A stretch of 47,460 nt of DNA, taken from assembly GCA_044375415.1 (NCBI GenBank), contig JBILMS010000021.1, positions 1 to 47,460 of the forward strand, in the 5' to 3' direction. The DNA comes from JAWXBG01 sp044375415. Its GTDB lineage: Bacteria > Bacteroidota > Bacteroidia > Flavobacteriales_D > Sanyastnellaceae. Every line of letters begins with the position of its first letter. Positions within the stretch are counted from its first letter, which is position 1. Positions 24,417 to 33,031 of the stretch are shown one piece after another. The notes below the pieces were generated by a model. It worked only from the letters and a program-made list of their open reading frames with translations. It was not told where the DNA came from and searched no databases. A program made the translations under genes and the position numbers.

Positions 24417-24450
24417 AGCAGTTATACAAAAGCGTTACACAGACTATCCT

Positions 24451-25095
24451 CTATATCCTATTATCCACCATCGATACCCCAGGCTTCTTGGCTTTGTCGA
24501 ATTTGAAATCGTTGTCGGTAACAGTTCCATTGGTTTTGAAGTTTTTCACTTTGTAGTTCACTTCGCCGCCTTCACGCATTTTGACTGAAATTTTCGAAAC
24601 TTCATTTTTGGCTTTGTCAACGTACATCACGATGGTGTGATAAGCTTTTCCCTTCGGATTGTTTGGGAATAGATGAATCTCGTAACATGCAACACCATCA
24701 ACTGTTGCATTGGTATTTTTCATTTCATGTTTGAAATCTTTTTCCCAGATGGTAAACATTTCAGATGGATCAAACGAACCATCTCTAACATCTTCAAGAT
24801 TGTCGATCGTACATGAATTATCGTCTTTGCTATAAGTCCAAACGGTAACTCCGTCGCAGAAAATTTCGAAATCGGGGAGTACCAGAGAATATTTCTGACC
24901 TTTTACTTTAACGCTTCCGTTTTGCGTTTTATTCGTTCCACTTTTGGCATCTTTTAATGTCATGGTGAAATCGGCAGTGATCGATGTGAAGGTCTTGGCT
25001 TTAGCTGAGAGTTTATCTAAAATGTCTTTAGAGGTCTGAGCAGAGGCCATGTTCACAACGATGGCAGCGATCAACAAAAGGGAAAAACGTTTCAT
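24451..25095 (-). CDS. LolA-like outer-membrane lipoprotein carrier protein
   Basis: A 214-residue periplasmic protein with a cleavable signal (MKRFSLLLIAAIVVNMASAQ). The mature part follows the LolA fold: helix SKDILDKLSAKAKTFTSI, then strands ADFTMTLKD, GSVKVKGQKYSLVLP, FEIFCDGVTVWTYSKDD and a late SKISVKMREGGEVNYKV. LolA shuttles lipoproteins from the LolCDE transporter through the periplasm; Bacteroidota homologues are divergent and lack a clear LolB partner. The gene starts eight bases after ftsK ends, a pairing often seen in Bacteroidota, so the two are probably co-transcribed. Confidence 0.88.
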   Translation of the reverse strand: MKRFSLLLIAAIVVNMASAQTSKDILDKLSAKAKTFTSITADFTMTLKDAKSGTNKTQNGSVKVKGQKYSLVLPDFEIFCDGVTVWTYSKDDNSCTIDNLEDVRDGSFDPSEMFTIWEKDFKHEMKNTNATVDGVACYEIHLFPNNPKGKAYHTIVMYVDKAKNEVSKISVKMREGGEVNYKVKNFKTNGTVTDNDFKFDKAKKPGVSMVDNRI

Positions 25096-25103
25096 GTCTT
25101 TAA

Positions 25104-27662
25104 TTAAAATGGTTCGTTAGACGACTTGCTTTTCAAGAACTGTTCCAAACTCGTTTCATCCTGAATATTCACCTTTCGGGCTTTGCTTCCTTCAAAAGGT
25201 CCGATAATGCCGGCAGCTTCTAATTGATCCACCAAACGACCGGCGCGGTTATATCCCAGTTTGAGTTTTCGTTGGAGCATGGAGGCTGAACCTTGTTGGG
25301 TCATTACCACAATTCTAGCTGCATCTTCAAAAAGCTCATCGCGATCTTCGTCGGCAAAATTACCACCTTCCGATGAATTTTCATCTACAACTTCGGGGAG
25401 GAGCAAAGCACTGGTATAGCCCTGTTGAGCACCGATATATTCAGTAATTGCCTCCACTTCCGGAGTATCCACAAATCCACATTGGATACGGATTAAGTCG
25501 TTTCCGGTCGAGAAAAGCATATCACCACGACCAATAAGCTGATCGGCACCTCCGGCATCCAAAATGGTTCGTGAGTCGATTTTGGAAGTAACGCGGAATG
25601 CGATACGTGCAGGGAAATTCGCTTTTATGATACCGGTAATGATGTTTACAGAAGGTCGCTGTGTCGCAATGATCAAGTGAATTCCGATAGCACGTGCAAG
25701 CTGCGCTAGACGTGCAATTGGAGTTTCTACTTCGCGACCGGCTGTCATGATCAAATCGGCAAACTCATCAACTACCAATACAATGTATGGCAGGTAGCGA
25801 TGACCATTTTCAGGATTCAGCTTTCGCTGTATAAATTTGACGTTGTATTCTTTAATGTTCCTGCACCCGGCGGTTTTCAGGAGTTCGTAACGTTGATCCA
25901 TCTCGATACACAGCGAATTCAAGGTCTTAACAACCTTGCTGGTATCGGTAATGATGGCATCACCTTCATCAGGCAGTTTTGCTAAAAAGTGTCGTTCTAT
26001 TTTATTAAAAAGGGTGAGTTCCACCTTTTTTGGATCGACCAAAACAAACTTGATTTCCGAAGGGTGTTTTTTATAAAGAAGGGAAACCAGAATCGCATTA
26101 AGTCCAACCGACTTACCCTGACCGGTAGCTCCGGCCATCAATAAGTGGGGCATCTTAGCCAAATCCGTTACAAAGGTTTCATTCGAAATTGTTTTACCCA
26201 AAACAACAGGCAGTTCCATGTCGGTGTTTTGGAACTTGTCGGAAGCAATCAGCGATCGCATACTCACCACATCCGGTTTCGAATTTGGTACTTCAATACC
26301 AATGGTTCCTTTGCCCGGAATAGGTGCTATGATGCGGATTCCAAGTGCCGACAAACTGAGGGCGATATCATCTTCCAAGTTTTTAATCTTAGAGATTCGT
26401 ACACCCGGTGCCGGTACTATTTCATATAGAGTAACTGTCGGTCCAATGGTCGCTTTGATTTTAGCGATCTCGATTTTGTATTGATTGAGGGTCTCAACAA
26501 TTTTGTTTTTGTTTTCCTCCAGCTCTTCTTTGTTAATGGTCGGAGCGCCCGTACCATAAGGCTTTAAAAGATCGATATGCGGCAGTTGGTAATGACTGAG
26601 ATCCAAACGCGGATCGTAAGGTCCACTCGCTTTAAGCACTTGCTCAATCTCATTGTCGCTCAGTTCTTCATCGGTAACAGGCGCTTCAACTTCCATTTCC
26701 CCCACTTGAAAAGCTTGAGGCTGACTCACAATTTCCATTTCCTCCTCAACGATTTCTTCCTCTTCCTCTACCAATTCTTCTTCTTCAACAGCTTCCTCGT
26801 CTTGAGGCTCTAATTCTAAGTCATGCTTAAAAACATTAGAAACAGATATAGTAGTCGGTTCCACAGCGCTCTCATTCTCTTTCTCACTCTGTTTCTCGCT
26901 CTGCTCCTCCCATTCGTCTTTTTCCGGAGTGATAAGCGAATTGCTTTTTTTACCCAGCTCCCAAACACGTGCCCAAACGGCTTCTACTTGGTGATTAAAA
27001 TTGAAGATCAAAAATGCCGCGAGTACAAATCCTAAAACGGCGAGAGTTCCTATCCAGCCCAGTGTGTAGGTGAGATATTCGGTAGCGAAGTGACCATAAC
27101 CCCCTACGAGGTTTTGATTGCATGTGATATCTATTACCCGATCAAAACCATCGACACGTTTGTGAAAGAGAAATCCGATGGCTAGGGGAAAAAACAACAT
27201 TCCTACTACCGATAGTCGCACGGACTTAAACATCGGAAGAATATATCGCCCCCACCAAACACGCATTCCCACCAGGAATAAAAGAAAAGCTACAAAGAGA
27301 GCCCCAATGCCGAGGTATTTGTTCATGAAGAAAAAGGCGACATGAGCCCCCATTTTTCCCATCACATTTTTATACGGTTCCTCTTGAGATAGACTGCTTT
27401 CGGAACTATTGTCGAGCACCAAACGCAAATCATGATTAGCCGTAAATAGGTATGAAACGAAGGAAACGAAAAGAAATAGCGAAGCCAGGACCATAAAGAT
27501 CCCACCGATTTTCTTCACCCTGTTATCGCCTAAAAAACCTTTTAGACCTCCGGTTTTTTCGTAGTTACCGGATTCTTTTTCCTTCTTTTTTCTCTTTGGT
27601 TTTTCCGGTTCCTCTTCTGGAAGATCTTCTTTAGGGGTATTCTTGATTGTGTTTTTTGCCAC
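25104..27662 (-). CDS. ftsK: DNA translocase FtsK/SpoIIIE
   Basis: An 852-residue protein if started at the GTG at 27662, giving (M)AKNTIKN; a TTG four codons earlier is the other option and no ATG is available. Order: basic N terminus, four membrane helices (about residues 50-230), an acidic low-complexity linker (Glu-rich, about 255-330), the alpha/beta motor with Walker A GATGQGKSVGLN near residue 505 and Walker B LVVDEFADLIM, then a C-terminal winged-helix gamma domain (ARIVVMTQQGSASMLQRKL) that reads oriented DNA motifs. FtsK pumps chromosome ends through the division septum. A 9-bp hairpin lies just upstream of the start. Confidence 0.96.
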   Translation of the reverse strand: MAKNTIKNTPKEDLPEEEPEKPKRKKKEKESGNYEKTGGLKGFLGDNRVKKIGGIFMVLASLFLFVSFVSYLFTANHDLRLVLDNSSESSLSQEEPYKNVMGKMGAHVAFFFMNKYLGIGALFVAFLLFLVGMRVWWGRYILPMFKSVRLSVVGMLFFPLAIGFLFHKRVDGFDRVIDITCNQNLVGGYGHFATEYLTYTLGWIGTLAVLGFVLAAFLIFNFNHQVEAVWARVWELGKKSNSLITPEKDEWEEQSEKQSEKENESAVEPTTISVSNVFKHDLELEPQDEEAVEEEELVEEEEEIVEEEMEIVSQPQAFQVGEMEVEAPVTDEELSDNEIEQVLKASGPYDPRLDLSHYQLPHIDLLKPYGTGAPTINKEELEENKNKIVETLNQYKIEIAKIKATIGPTVTLYEIVPAPGVRISKIKNLEDDIALSLSALGIRIIAPIPGKGTIGIEVPNSKPDVVSMRSLIASDKFQNTDMELPVVLGKTISNETFVTDLAKMPHLLMAGATGQGKSVGLNAILVSLLYKKHPSEIKFVLVDPKKVELTLFNKIERHFLAKLPDEGDAIITDTSKVVKTLNSLCIEMDQRYELLKTAGCRNIKEYNVKFIQRKLNPENGHRYLPYIVLVVDEFADLIMTAGREVETPIARLAQLARAIGIHLIIATQRPSVNIITGIIKANFPARIAFRVTSKIDSRTILDAGGADQLIGRGDMLFSTGNDLIRIQCGFVDTPEVEAITEYIGAQQGYTSALLLPEVVDENSSEGGNFADEDRDELFEDAARIVVMTQQGSASMLQRKLKLGYNRAGRLVDQLEAAGIIGPFEGSKARKVNIQDETSLEQFLKSKSSNEPF

Positions 27663-27678
27663 TAGGATATGCAAAACG

Positions 27679-27710
27679 AATGCAGCCTGAGTTTATTCCC
27701 CGGCTGCATT
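27679..27710 (-). promoter_or_regulatory. hairpin in the ftsK leader
   Basis: AATGCAGCC (27679-27687) and GGCTGCATT (27702-27710) form a 9-bp stem with a 14-base loop, ending 16 bases before the ftsK GTG on the minus strand. It could influence translation start or be an attenuator; no long T-run follows. Confidence 0.4.
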
Positions 27711-27919
27711 TGATGATTTCGAAATTTTCTCAAAAGTAGATTTCACGCCAGTAGGCAAGGGCTTTTCTCTCTTTCTATTATGAACAGGCGACTGTCAAAC
27801 CAATGCTGAAAACGTAATGAGTTGATAATCAGACTAGGTTAAAATCAGTATTTTACACCTTACTACCTAATTATCAGATATATAAACCAAATTGCTACAC
27901 TTTTTTTTACTGAATTTTG

Positions 27920-27927
27920 TATATTTG
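27920..27927 (+). promoter_or_regulatory. -7 promoter box (TATATTTG) for rpmG-DUF4295
   Basis: TATATTTG followed by C is an exact TANNTTTG match, 57 bases before the rpmG ATG. A weaker second box (TAAATTCG) lies about 30 bases further on. The divergent ftsK gene bounds the other side of this 322-bp region, which otherwise holds only the ftsK leader hairpin. Confidence 0.6.
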
Positions 27928-27984
27928 CACTTGTCGAACGGGAAAAACGTTGTAAATTCGCACCCCATTTAACGGAATTATTCA

Positions 27985-28167
27985 ATGGCAAAGAAAGGAA
28001 ACAGAGTTCAAGTAATTCTGGAATGTACAGAACACAAGACTTCGGGAATGCCCGGCACTAGCCGCTACGTTACTACGAAGAACAGGAAAAACACTCCAGA
28101 AAGAGTGGAATTGAAGAAATACAATTCTATTCTTAAGAAAATGACCGTACACAAAGAAATCAAGTAA
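27985..28167 (+). CDS. rpmG: 50S ribosomal protein L33
   Basis: A 60-residue basic protein with the L33 pattern: RVQVILECTEHKTSG, then YVTTKNRKNTPERVELKKYN and the C-terminal KKMTVHKEIK. Only one Cys is present, so it is the zinc-free type of L33. It sits near the E site of the 50S subunit. The order rpmG, DUF4295, ftsY is standard in Bacteroidota; rpmB, often just upstream, is not here because ftsK lies in that direction. Confidence 0.96.
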   Translation: MAKKGNRVQVILECTEHKTSGMPGTSRYVTTKNRKNTPERVELKKYNSILKKMTVHKEIK

Positions 28168-28178
28168 TAGCATAAGCC

Positions 28179-28334
28179 ATGGCAAAGAAGGTAGTTGCAA
28201 CGCTGCAAACCGGTAGTGGTAAGAACCACACCAAAGTGATCAAGATGGTGAAGTCTCCAAAATCTGGAGCCTACACTTTTAAGGAAGAGATTGTACACAA
28301 TGATGAAGTTCAGGCTTGGTTTACTAAGTCCTAA
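28179..28334 (+). CDS. DUF4295 family small basic protein
   Basis: A 51-residue protein, MAKKVVATLQTGSGKNHTKV at the start and EIVHNDEVQAWFTKS at the end, 11 bases after rpmG. It matches the Bacteroidota DUF4295 family, which is nearly always encoded between rpmG and ftsY. It is highly basic (many Lys) and aromatic at the C terminus, consistent with an RNA or ribosome partner, but the function is not established. A strong terminator follows 25 bases after its stop, so rpmG and this gene form one short transcript. Confidence 0.92.
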   Translation: MAKKVVATLQTGSGKNHTKVIKMVKSPKSGAYTFKEEIVHNDEVQAWFTKS

Positions 28335-28358
28335 ACTTCTGCAAAATCATATTTAGTA

Positions 28359-28391
28359 AAAGGCTTTTTCCTGTTTTGGGAAAAAGCCTTT
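28359..28391 (+). terminator. intrinsic terminator after the DUF4295 gene
   Basis: AAAGGCTTTTTCC (28359-28371) pairs perfectly over 13 bp with GGAAAAAGCCTTT (28379-28391), loop TGTTTTG. It separates the ribosomal-protein unit from ftsY, although ftsY starts only 23 bases on, so partial readthrough is possible. Confidence 0.8.
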
Positions 28392-28413
28392 CTCATTTAC
28401 AAGCATCGAAGTT

Positions 28414-29376
28414 ATGAGTTTCTTCAAAAGACTATTTTCATCCGAGAAAAAGGAGACCCTTAATCAGGGTCTGGAAAAAACCCGAACCGGATTTTTCTCG
28501 AAACTCACTCGAGCGATCGCAGGAAAGAGTAGGGTGGACGAAGAAGTTTTAGACAACCTCGAAGAAATTCTCATTGGTTCGGATGTCGGAGTTGAAACGA
28601 CATTGAAAATCATTCGCAGCATAGAAGCACGCGTTTCAAAAGACAAATACCTCGGCACTTCCGAATTGAATGGAATTCTCAAAGAAGAAATTTCTACACT
28701 ATTGGAAGGTCACGACGGACAAGATGGCGACGAAATATTTATTCCAAAGGTAGATGGACCCTATGTAATCATGGTGGTTGGGGTAAATGGAGTGGGTAAA
28801 ACAACAACGATTGGTAAGCTTGCACATCAATTAAAAACGCAAGGAAAGTCTGTTATGCTTGGAGCAGCCGATACATTTAGAGCAGCTGCAGTAGATCAGT
28901 TAAAAATTTGGAGTGAGAGAGCCGGGGTTCCCATCGTTATGCAAGGCATGGGTGCCGATCCCGCATCTGTAGCTTTTGATACGATTCAATCGGCAAAAGC
29001 ACAGGGAATTGAAGTTGTTATAATCGATACGGCCGGACGTCTGCACAATAAAGTTGGATTGATGAACGAGCTCACCAAAATAAAACGCGTCATGCAGAAA
29101 GTGAGTGATCATGCTCCGCATGAAGTATTGCTTGTGTTGGATGGATCAACAGGTCAGAATGCCTTTGAACAAGCGAAACAATTTACAGCCGCCACCGAAG
29201 TAACTGCTTTAGCCATTACCAAAATTGATGGTACTGCCAAAGGAGGAGTGGTGATAGGTATTTCCGATCAGTTCCGCATTCCGGTGAAGTACATTGGAGT
29301 GGGTGAAAAAATCGGCGATCTACAGGTATTCAACCGACACGAATTTGTCGATTCAATTTTTGGTCAACAGTCATAA
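28414..29376 (+). CDS. ftsY: signal recognition particle receptor FtsY
   Basis: A 320-residue GTPase that docks SRP-ribosome complexes at the inner membrane. The short N-terminal part (MSFFKRLFSSEKKE) could bind membrane; the acidic A domain of E. coli FtsY is missing, as usual in Bacteroidota. The NG domain has the P-loop GVNGVGKTT (residues 123-131), DTFRAAAVDQL, DTAGRLHNK, TKIDGTAKGG and the closing GVGEKIGDLQVF. It starts just after a terminator and is followed 11 bases later by rimO, probably co-transcribed. Confidence 0.97.
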   Translation: MSFFKRLFSSEKKETLNQGLEKTRTGFFSKLTRAIAGKSRVDEEVLDNLEEILIGSDVGVETTLKIIRSIEARVSKDKYLGTSELNGILKEEISTLLEGHDGQDGDEIFIPKVDGPYVIMVVGVNGVGKTTTIGKLAHQLKTQGKSVMLGAADTFRAAAVDQLKIWSERAGVPIVMQGMGADPASVAFDTIQSAKAQGIEVVIIDTAGRLHNKVGLMNELTKIKRVMQKVSDHAPHEVLLVLDGSTGQNAFEQAKQFTAATEVTALAITKIDGTAKGGVVIGISDQFRIPVKYIGVGEKIGDLQVFNRHEFVDSIFGQQS

Positions 29377-29387
29377 TTTCATTCTTT

Positions 29388-30698
29388 GTGAAAACAAAAA
29401 CACAGCGAAAAAACAAAGTCAATGTCGTAACACTCGGTTGCGCTAAAAACATCTTTGACTCTGAAGTTATGATGGCTCAGCTTAAAGCCAATAAATTCGA
29501 AGTAGAGCATGAGTCAAAACACGAAGATCATGAAATCGTGATCATCAATACCTGTGGATTTATCGACAATGCAAAGGAGGAATCGATCAATACTATTCTT
29601 ACGTGGGCTGAAGCGAAAAAGAAAGGTGAAATAGATAAGTTGATTGTCACCGGTTGTTTGAGCGAACGTTATAAACCCGAATTGGAACGCGATATTCCCG
29701 AAGTAGATGCCTTCTTTGGAACGCGCGATTTACCTCGATTACTTAAGACTTTAAAGGCCGATTATAAAAAGGAACTAGTAGGCGAACGTTTACTCACAAC
29801 GCCTTCGCATTACGCCTATTTCAAAATCTCTGAAGGCTGCGATAGACCTTGTTCTTTTTGTGCCATTCCATTGATGAGAGGAAAACACCTTTCAACGCCC
29901 ATAGAGCAATTGGTGCAACAAGCGAATGACCTCGCAGCTAAGGGAACCAAAGAACTTATACTGATTGCCCAAGACCTTACTTATTATGGTCTTGATATTT
30001 ATAAAGAAAGAAAATTGTCTGATTTACTTCGTCAACTGAGCGATGTAAAAGGGATCGAATGGATTCGTTTGCAATATGCATTTCCATCCGGATTTCCGAT
30101 GGATATTTTAGATGTAATGAATGAGCGAGATAATATTTGTAAATACCTCGACATGCCTTTGCAACATGCTACAACGAAGATGCTTCAATCGATGCGTCGT
30201 GGTATTACGCGCGAAAAAACAGATGATCTTATTCGCACCATTCGCGAAAAAGTTCCGGGTATTGCAATCCGCACAACTCTCATTAGCGGCTATCCGGGAG
30301 AAACCGAAGAAGACTTTAATGAGATGCTCTCATGGGTGAAAGAAATGAAGTTTGAACGATTGGGAATCTTCAATTATTCACACGAAGAAAATACACATGC
30401 TTTCAATCTGGTAGATGATGTTCCTGCGGAAGAAAAGAAACGCAGAGCTGATGTGATCATGGAAGCTCAAATGGAAATTTCATACGATCTCAACCAAAAC
30501 AAAATTGGTAAGACGTATAGAGTTCTCATCGATCGTATAGAAGGAGATTACTTCATAGGTCGCACGGAATTTGATTCGCCCGAGGTGGACAACGAGGTCG
30601 TAATTCCAGGATCCGCGGGATTAAAAATCGGTCAATTCGTAAACATCAAAATCGAATCAGCCGAACATTTTGATTTGTTCGGAACTCCGGTAGAATAA
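29388..30698 (+). CDS. rimO: ribosomal protein uS12 methylthiotransferase RimO
   Basis: A 436-residue radical SAM enzyme that adds a methylthio group to an Asp of ribosomal protein S12. Starts at GTG (29388). The N-terminal MTTase domain carries cluster cysteines C18 (LGCAKNIFDSE), C56 (NTCGFID) and C90 (TGCLSER). The radical SAM triad CDRPCSFC is at C151, C155 and C158. A C-terminal TRAM domain (YRVLIDRIEGDYFIGRTEFDSPEVD) ends with the typical DLFG. The DSE and DSPEVD forms fit RimO better than MiaB. It follows ftsY by 11 bases. Confidence 0.95.
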   Translation: MKTKTQRKNKVNVVTLGCAKNIFDSEVMMAQLKANKFEVEHESKHEDHEIVIINTCGFIDNAKEESINTILTWAEAKKKGEIDKLIVTGCLSERYKPELERDIPEVDAFFGTRDLPRLLKTLKADYKKELVGERLLTTPSHYAYFKISEGCDRPCSFCAIPLMRGKHLSTPIEQLVQQANDLAAKGTKELILIAQDLTYYGLDIYKERKLSDLLRQLSDVKGIEWIRLQYAFPSGFPMDILDVMNERDNICKYLDMPLQHATTKMLQSMRRGITREKTDDLIRTIREKVPGIAIRTTLISGYPGETEEDFNEMLSWVKEMKFERLGIFNYSHEENTHAFNLVDDVPAEEKKRRADVIMEAQMEISYDLNQNKIGKTYRVLIDRIEGDYFIGRTEFDSPEVDNEVVIPGSAGLKIGQFVNIKIESAEHFDLFGTPVE

Positions 30699-30712
30699 TT
30701 GGACTTTAAGTT

Positions 30713-32854
30713 TTACTTCTGAACCACCAGTTTTTCGACGGTGGCTGTTCCTCTCTTGGTGATGAATTCAACGGCGTAAGTACCAGCTGAAAGGTTCATT
30801 CCGTAAACATCTGTTTGGAATCCGCTGAGGTCGTTTAGATTCATTGAGTGAACAATTCGTCCATCGACACCGCGGATGTTGAGCATTTCAAGAGATTCCA
30901 ATTTGCCACCGATTACAAAACGATCGCCACGTGAAGGATTTGGATATACTACAAACGCTTCATCGCGATAAAATTCTACTGCGATGGGCGGAGCGTATTC
31001 GAAATCGCCATCCGTATCAACGGCTTTTAAACGATAGTAGCTAACCCCTTCGTATGGATTCATATCGAGGTTGGCGTAGTAGATCGTATTCTGGGAATTT
31101 CCGGCAGCATCTTGTTTTAACACATACTCCCAATTGATCATGTCTTTCGACTTTTCAATTTCGAAGAAGGCGCTATTGAGCTCTGTAGCTGTCACCCAAT
31201 TGAGTGTGATATAATCTTTTTGAGTAAAGGCTTGAAAGCTCAGAAGTTCGACGGGGAGAAAAGCGATGGGACAAAAATCGGGCAAAACTCCCGGGGTTCC
31301 ATCGACATAGATGCTTGGAATATTTATGATAGTCGTTGGTGCATATACAGTACCATTCAAATTCATTCTTCTGATTTGAAAATTGAAATTTCCGGTAAAA
31401 ATTCCATCGGTTGTGAGTTGTGCAAAGAGCACATCATTGTCGGCATCCGGCATACCGGAAATAGTAGGATAAGAAGTTGCATTCACTATGGACAAACCGA
31501 AGGGATCGCAAGTAGAGGTCAAAGGGGGGCCCGATACGGCGCCCCAAGGTGGCCAACAGCTGCTAGGTGAAAGGGCGATGAGATTCATTCCGGAGGCTGT
31601 GCCTTCACCGTTTATAGTAAACCACGAATCGTATGCTAACGAAGGGATGGGTCCATAAAAGGAGGTATTTATGCTTGTGCCGAGGTGACTACCAAAGGGC
31701 GATTGATAGAAATTAGTAGTTGAGTTCACCCACCATTCCGGGTTTCCATCACCCCCAAAAATCGCCTGAAGTTCCCAATTGGGTTGATTAAAACACATAG
31801 AAGCTCTCCAACATCTGGGAAGAGAAGGACCCGTTAATTGGGCGTCAATGGTGGCAACCACTGCGGGAGGAATGGGTATTTCTTCAATAGATATTCCATT
31901 GAAAGGAGATGTAACTCCAGCACACGAACAATCAAACTGTATGATATCTCCGAGCGTAGATCCATTTCCATCGTTACAGATGTTACCCGGGACAATGCAC
32001 GTTCCGTTGTCACAACCTGCAGCGGGATTGTAGTTGCATGCTGCAGCATTCGTACATCCAAATGTCCATGAACACGAACCATCGTCACAACCTGCGGTAG
32101 CATCATAATTGCAAGCTCCGGCTGTAGTACATCCCGGATAGGTGCAGGATCCATTATCGATTGTACATGCAGCACAGTAATTACATGCCGTAACATCTGT
32201 ACAACCTGTATTTGGAACGGGAACGACTGTACCTGTTACCCAAAAGTTTTTGAGGTAATTGATAGCAGTAGCATTTCCTGCTGCATATAAGTATGCACGT
32301 ATATAAAGCGTACTTGTAGCAGATATACTCACGTTCCAGGTATTTTGGGTCAAACCGGCGGTACAGGCATTTGTAACAATTGTTTGAGCTGTACCCTCAG
32401 CCGTCCATGTAACGCCATCGGTGCTGTATGCTAACATGCATGTGCTCGGGCCATTTGCCGCTGCTCTCGAACAGTCAACGCGGATTTGAGTTATGTTCAA
32501 TTGAAATCCAACATTCGGAGCGACAAAAGTCTCAATCGCAGGCAGTGTGGAAGCATATGTGCCTGCCCCTGTAAAACCAATGGAAGAAAACCCCTGTGAA
32601 CAAGGTAACACGAAAGCTGCACCATTTACGCGTGTTAAAGTCGCCGCGCAATTCGCATTCACAGCCAATGTGCTATAAGCACCTGTGGTGTTATTCGTAT
32701 ACTGATATATGTATTGCGCCTTCATTTCCGAGGCACCTATCCATAGTAAGGAAAAACACAATAGGAAAATCGCCTTAATGGACAAATTAGTAAATCTCAC
32801 TTTGCACGCAGCAAAGGCAGATGAGTCGGCACTGAACTTCCTGATAGGAGTCAT
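30713..32854 (-). CDS. T9SS type A secreted protein with Cys-rich repeats
   Basis: A 713-residue exported protein. After a long N-terminal signal region (ending near SEMKAQ), a beta-rich domain with four or so Cys is followed by three tandem repeats of the ACNY...CDDGSC type (residues about 215-285), a motif frequent in surface proteins of Cryomorphaceae-like flavobacteria. A fibronectin-like domain (LPVELLSFQAF ... YYRLKAVDTDGDFEY) precedes the type A sorting domain VYPNPSRGDRFVIGG ... LNIRGVDGRIVHS ... GTYAVEFITKRGTATVEKLVVQK. It would be exported through the T9SS and anchored or released at the surface; ligand unknown. It converges on rimO with a 14-base gap. Confidence 0.9.
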   Translation of the reverse strand: MTPIRKFSADSSAFAACKVRFTNLSIKAIFLLCFSLLWIGASEMKAQYIYQYTNNTTGAYSTLAVNANCAATLTRVNGAAFVLPCSQGFSSIGFTGAGTYASTLPAIETFVAPNVGFQLNITQIRVDCSRAAANGPSTCMLAYSTDGVTWTAEGTAQTIVTNACTAGLTQNTWNVSISATSTLYIRAYLYAAGNATAINYLKNFWVTGTVVPVPNTGCTDVTACNYCAACTIDNGSCTYPGCTTAGACNYDATAGCDDGSCSWTFGCTNAAACNYNPAAGCDNGTCIVPGNICNDGNGSTLGDIIQFDCSCAGVTSPFNGISIEEIPIPPAVVATIDAQLTGPSLPRCWRASMCFNQPNWELQAIFGGDGNPEWWVNSTTNFYQSPFGSHLGTSINTSFYGPIPSLAYDSWFTINGEGTASGMNLIALSPSSCWPPWGAVSGPPLTSTCDPFGLSIVNATSYPTISGMPDADNDVLFAQLTTDGIFTGNFNFQIRRMNLNGTVYAPTTIINIPSIYVDGTPGVLPDFCPIAFLPVELLSFQAFTQKDYITLNWVTATELNSAFFEIEKSKDMINWEYVLKQDAAGNSQNTIYYANLDMNPYEGVSYYRLKAVDTDGDFEYAPPIAVEFYRDEAFVVYPNPSRGDRFVIGGKLESLEMLNIRGVDGRIVHSMNLNDLSGFQTDVYGMNLSAGTYAVEFITKRGTATVEKLVVQK

Positions 32855-32917
32855 TTGGTCAATTTTTTAGCCCGCGCAAGATTACGGGCTGATTTAGATC
32901 ATGTCTATAAGGTCAAA

Positions 32918-32925
32918 CAAATATA
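32918..32925 (-). promoter_or_regulatory. -7 promoter box (TATATTTG) for the T9SS gene
   Basis: TATATTTG on the minus strand lies 64 bases upstream of the 32854 start. The leader contains a hairpin AGCCCG/CGGGCT (32869-32890). Confidence 0.5.
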
Positions 32926-33031
32926 AAGAAACTTTTTCAAGTTCGATTGTAGGACGAATAAAATGGGGTAGGGTTGCCATTGCAGAAGCCCGAGGCTATG
33001 CAGTATATTGCCTCCCAAAAATCAAAACCCT

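Larger units (their letters stand above)
23871..24450. other. 580-bp convergent intergenic region filled with hairpin repeats
   Basis: It lies between two genes that end towards each other. At least six hairpin-forming units follow one another: 23974-24014, 24040-24074, 24174-24221, 24246-24284, 24304-24347 (dispersed repeat copy 2) and 24380-24416. A plus-strand open frame (23978-24556) crosses them and is judged spurious. Confidence 0.75.

Noticed and set aside
23978..24556. 192-residue plus-strand open frame between the lipoprotein and lolA genes
   Set aside because: Composed of hairpin repeats and antisense of the lolA 3' end; no start signal and no protein-like pattern.
26700..26900. 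Low-complexity TTCTTC/CTCTTT stretch as a repeat element
   Set aside because: It is the Glu-rich linker of FtsK read on the opposite strand and varies like a normal disordered linker.
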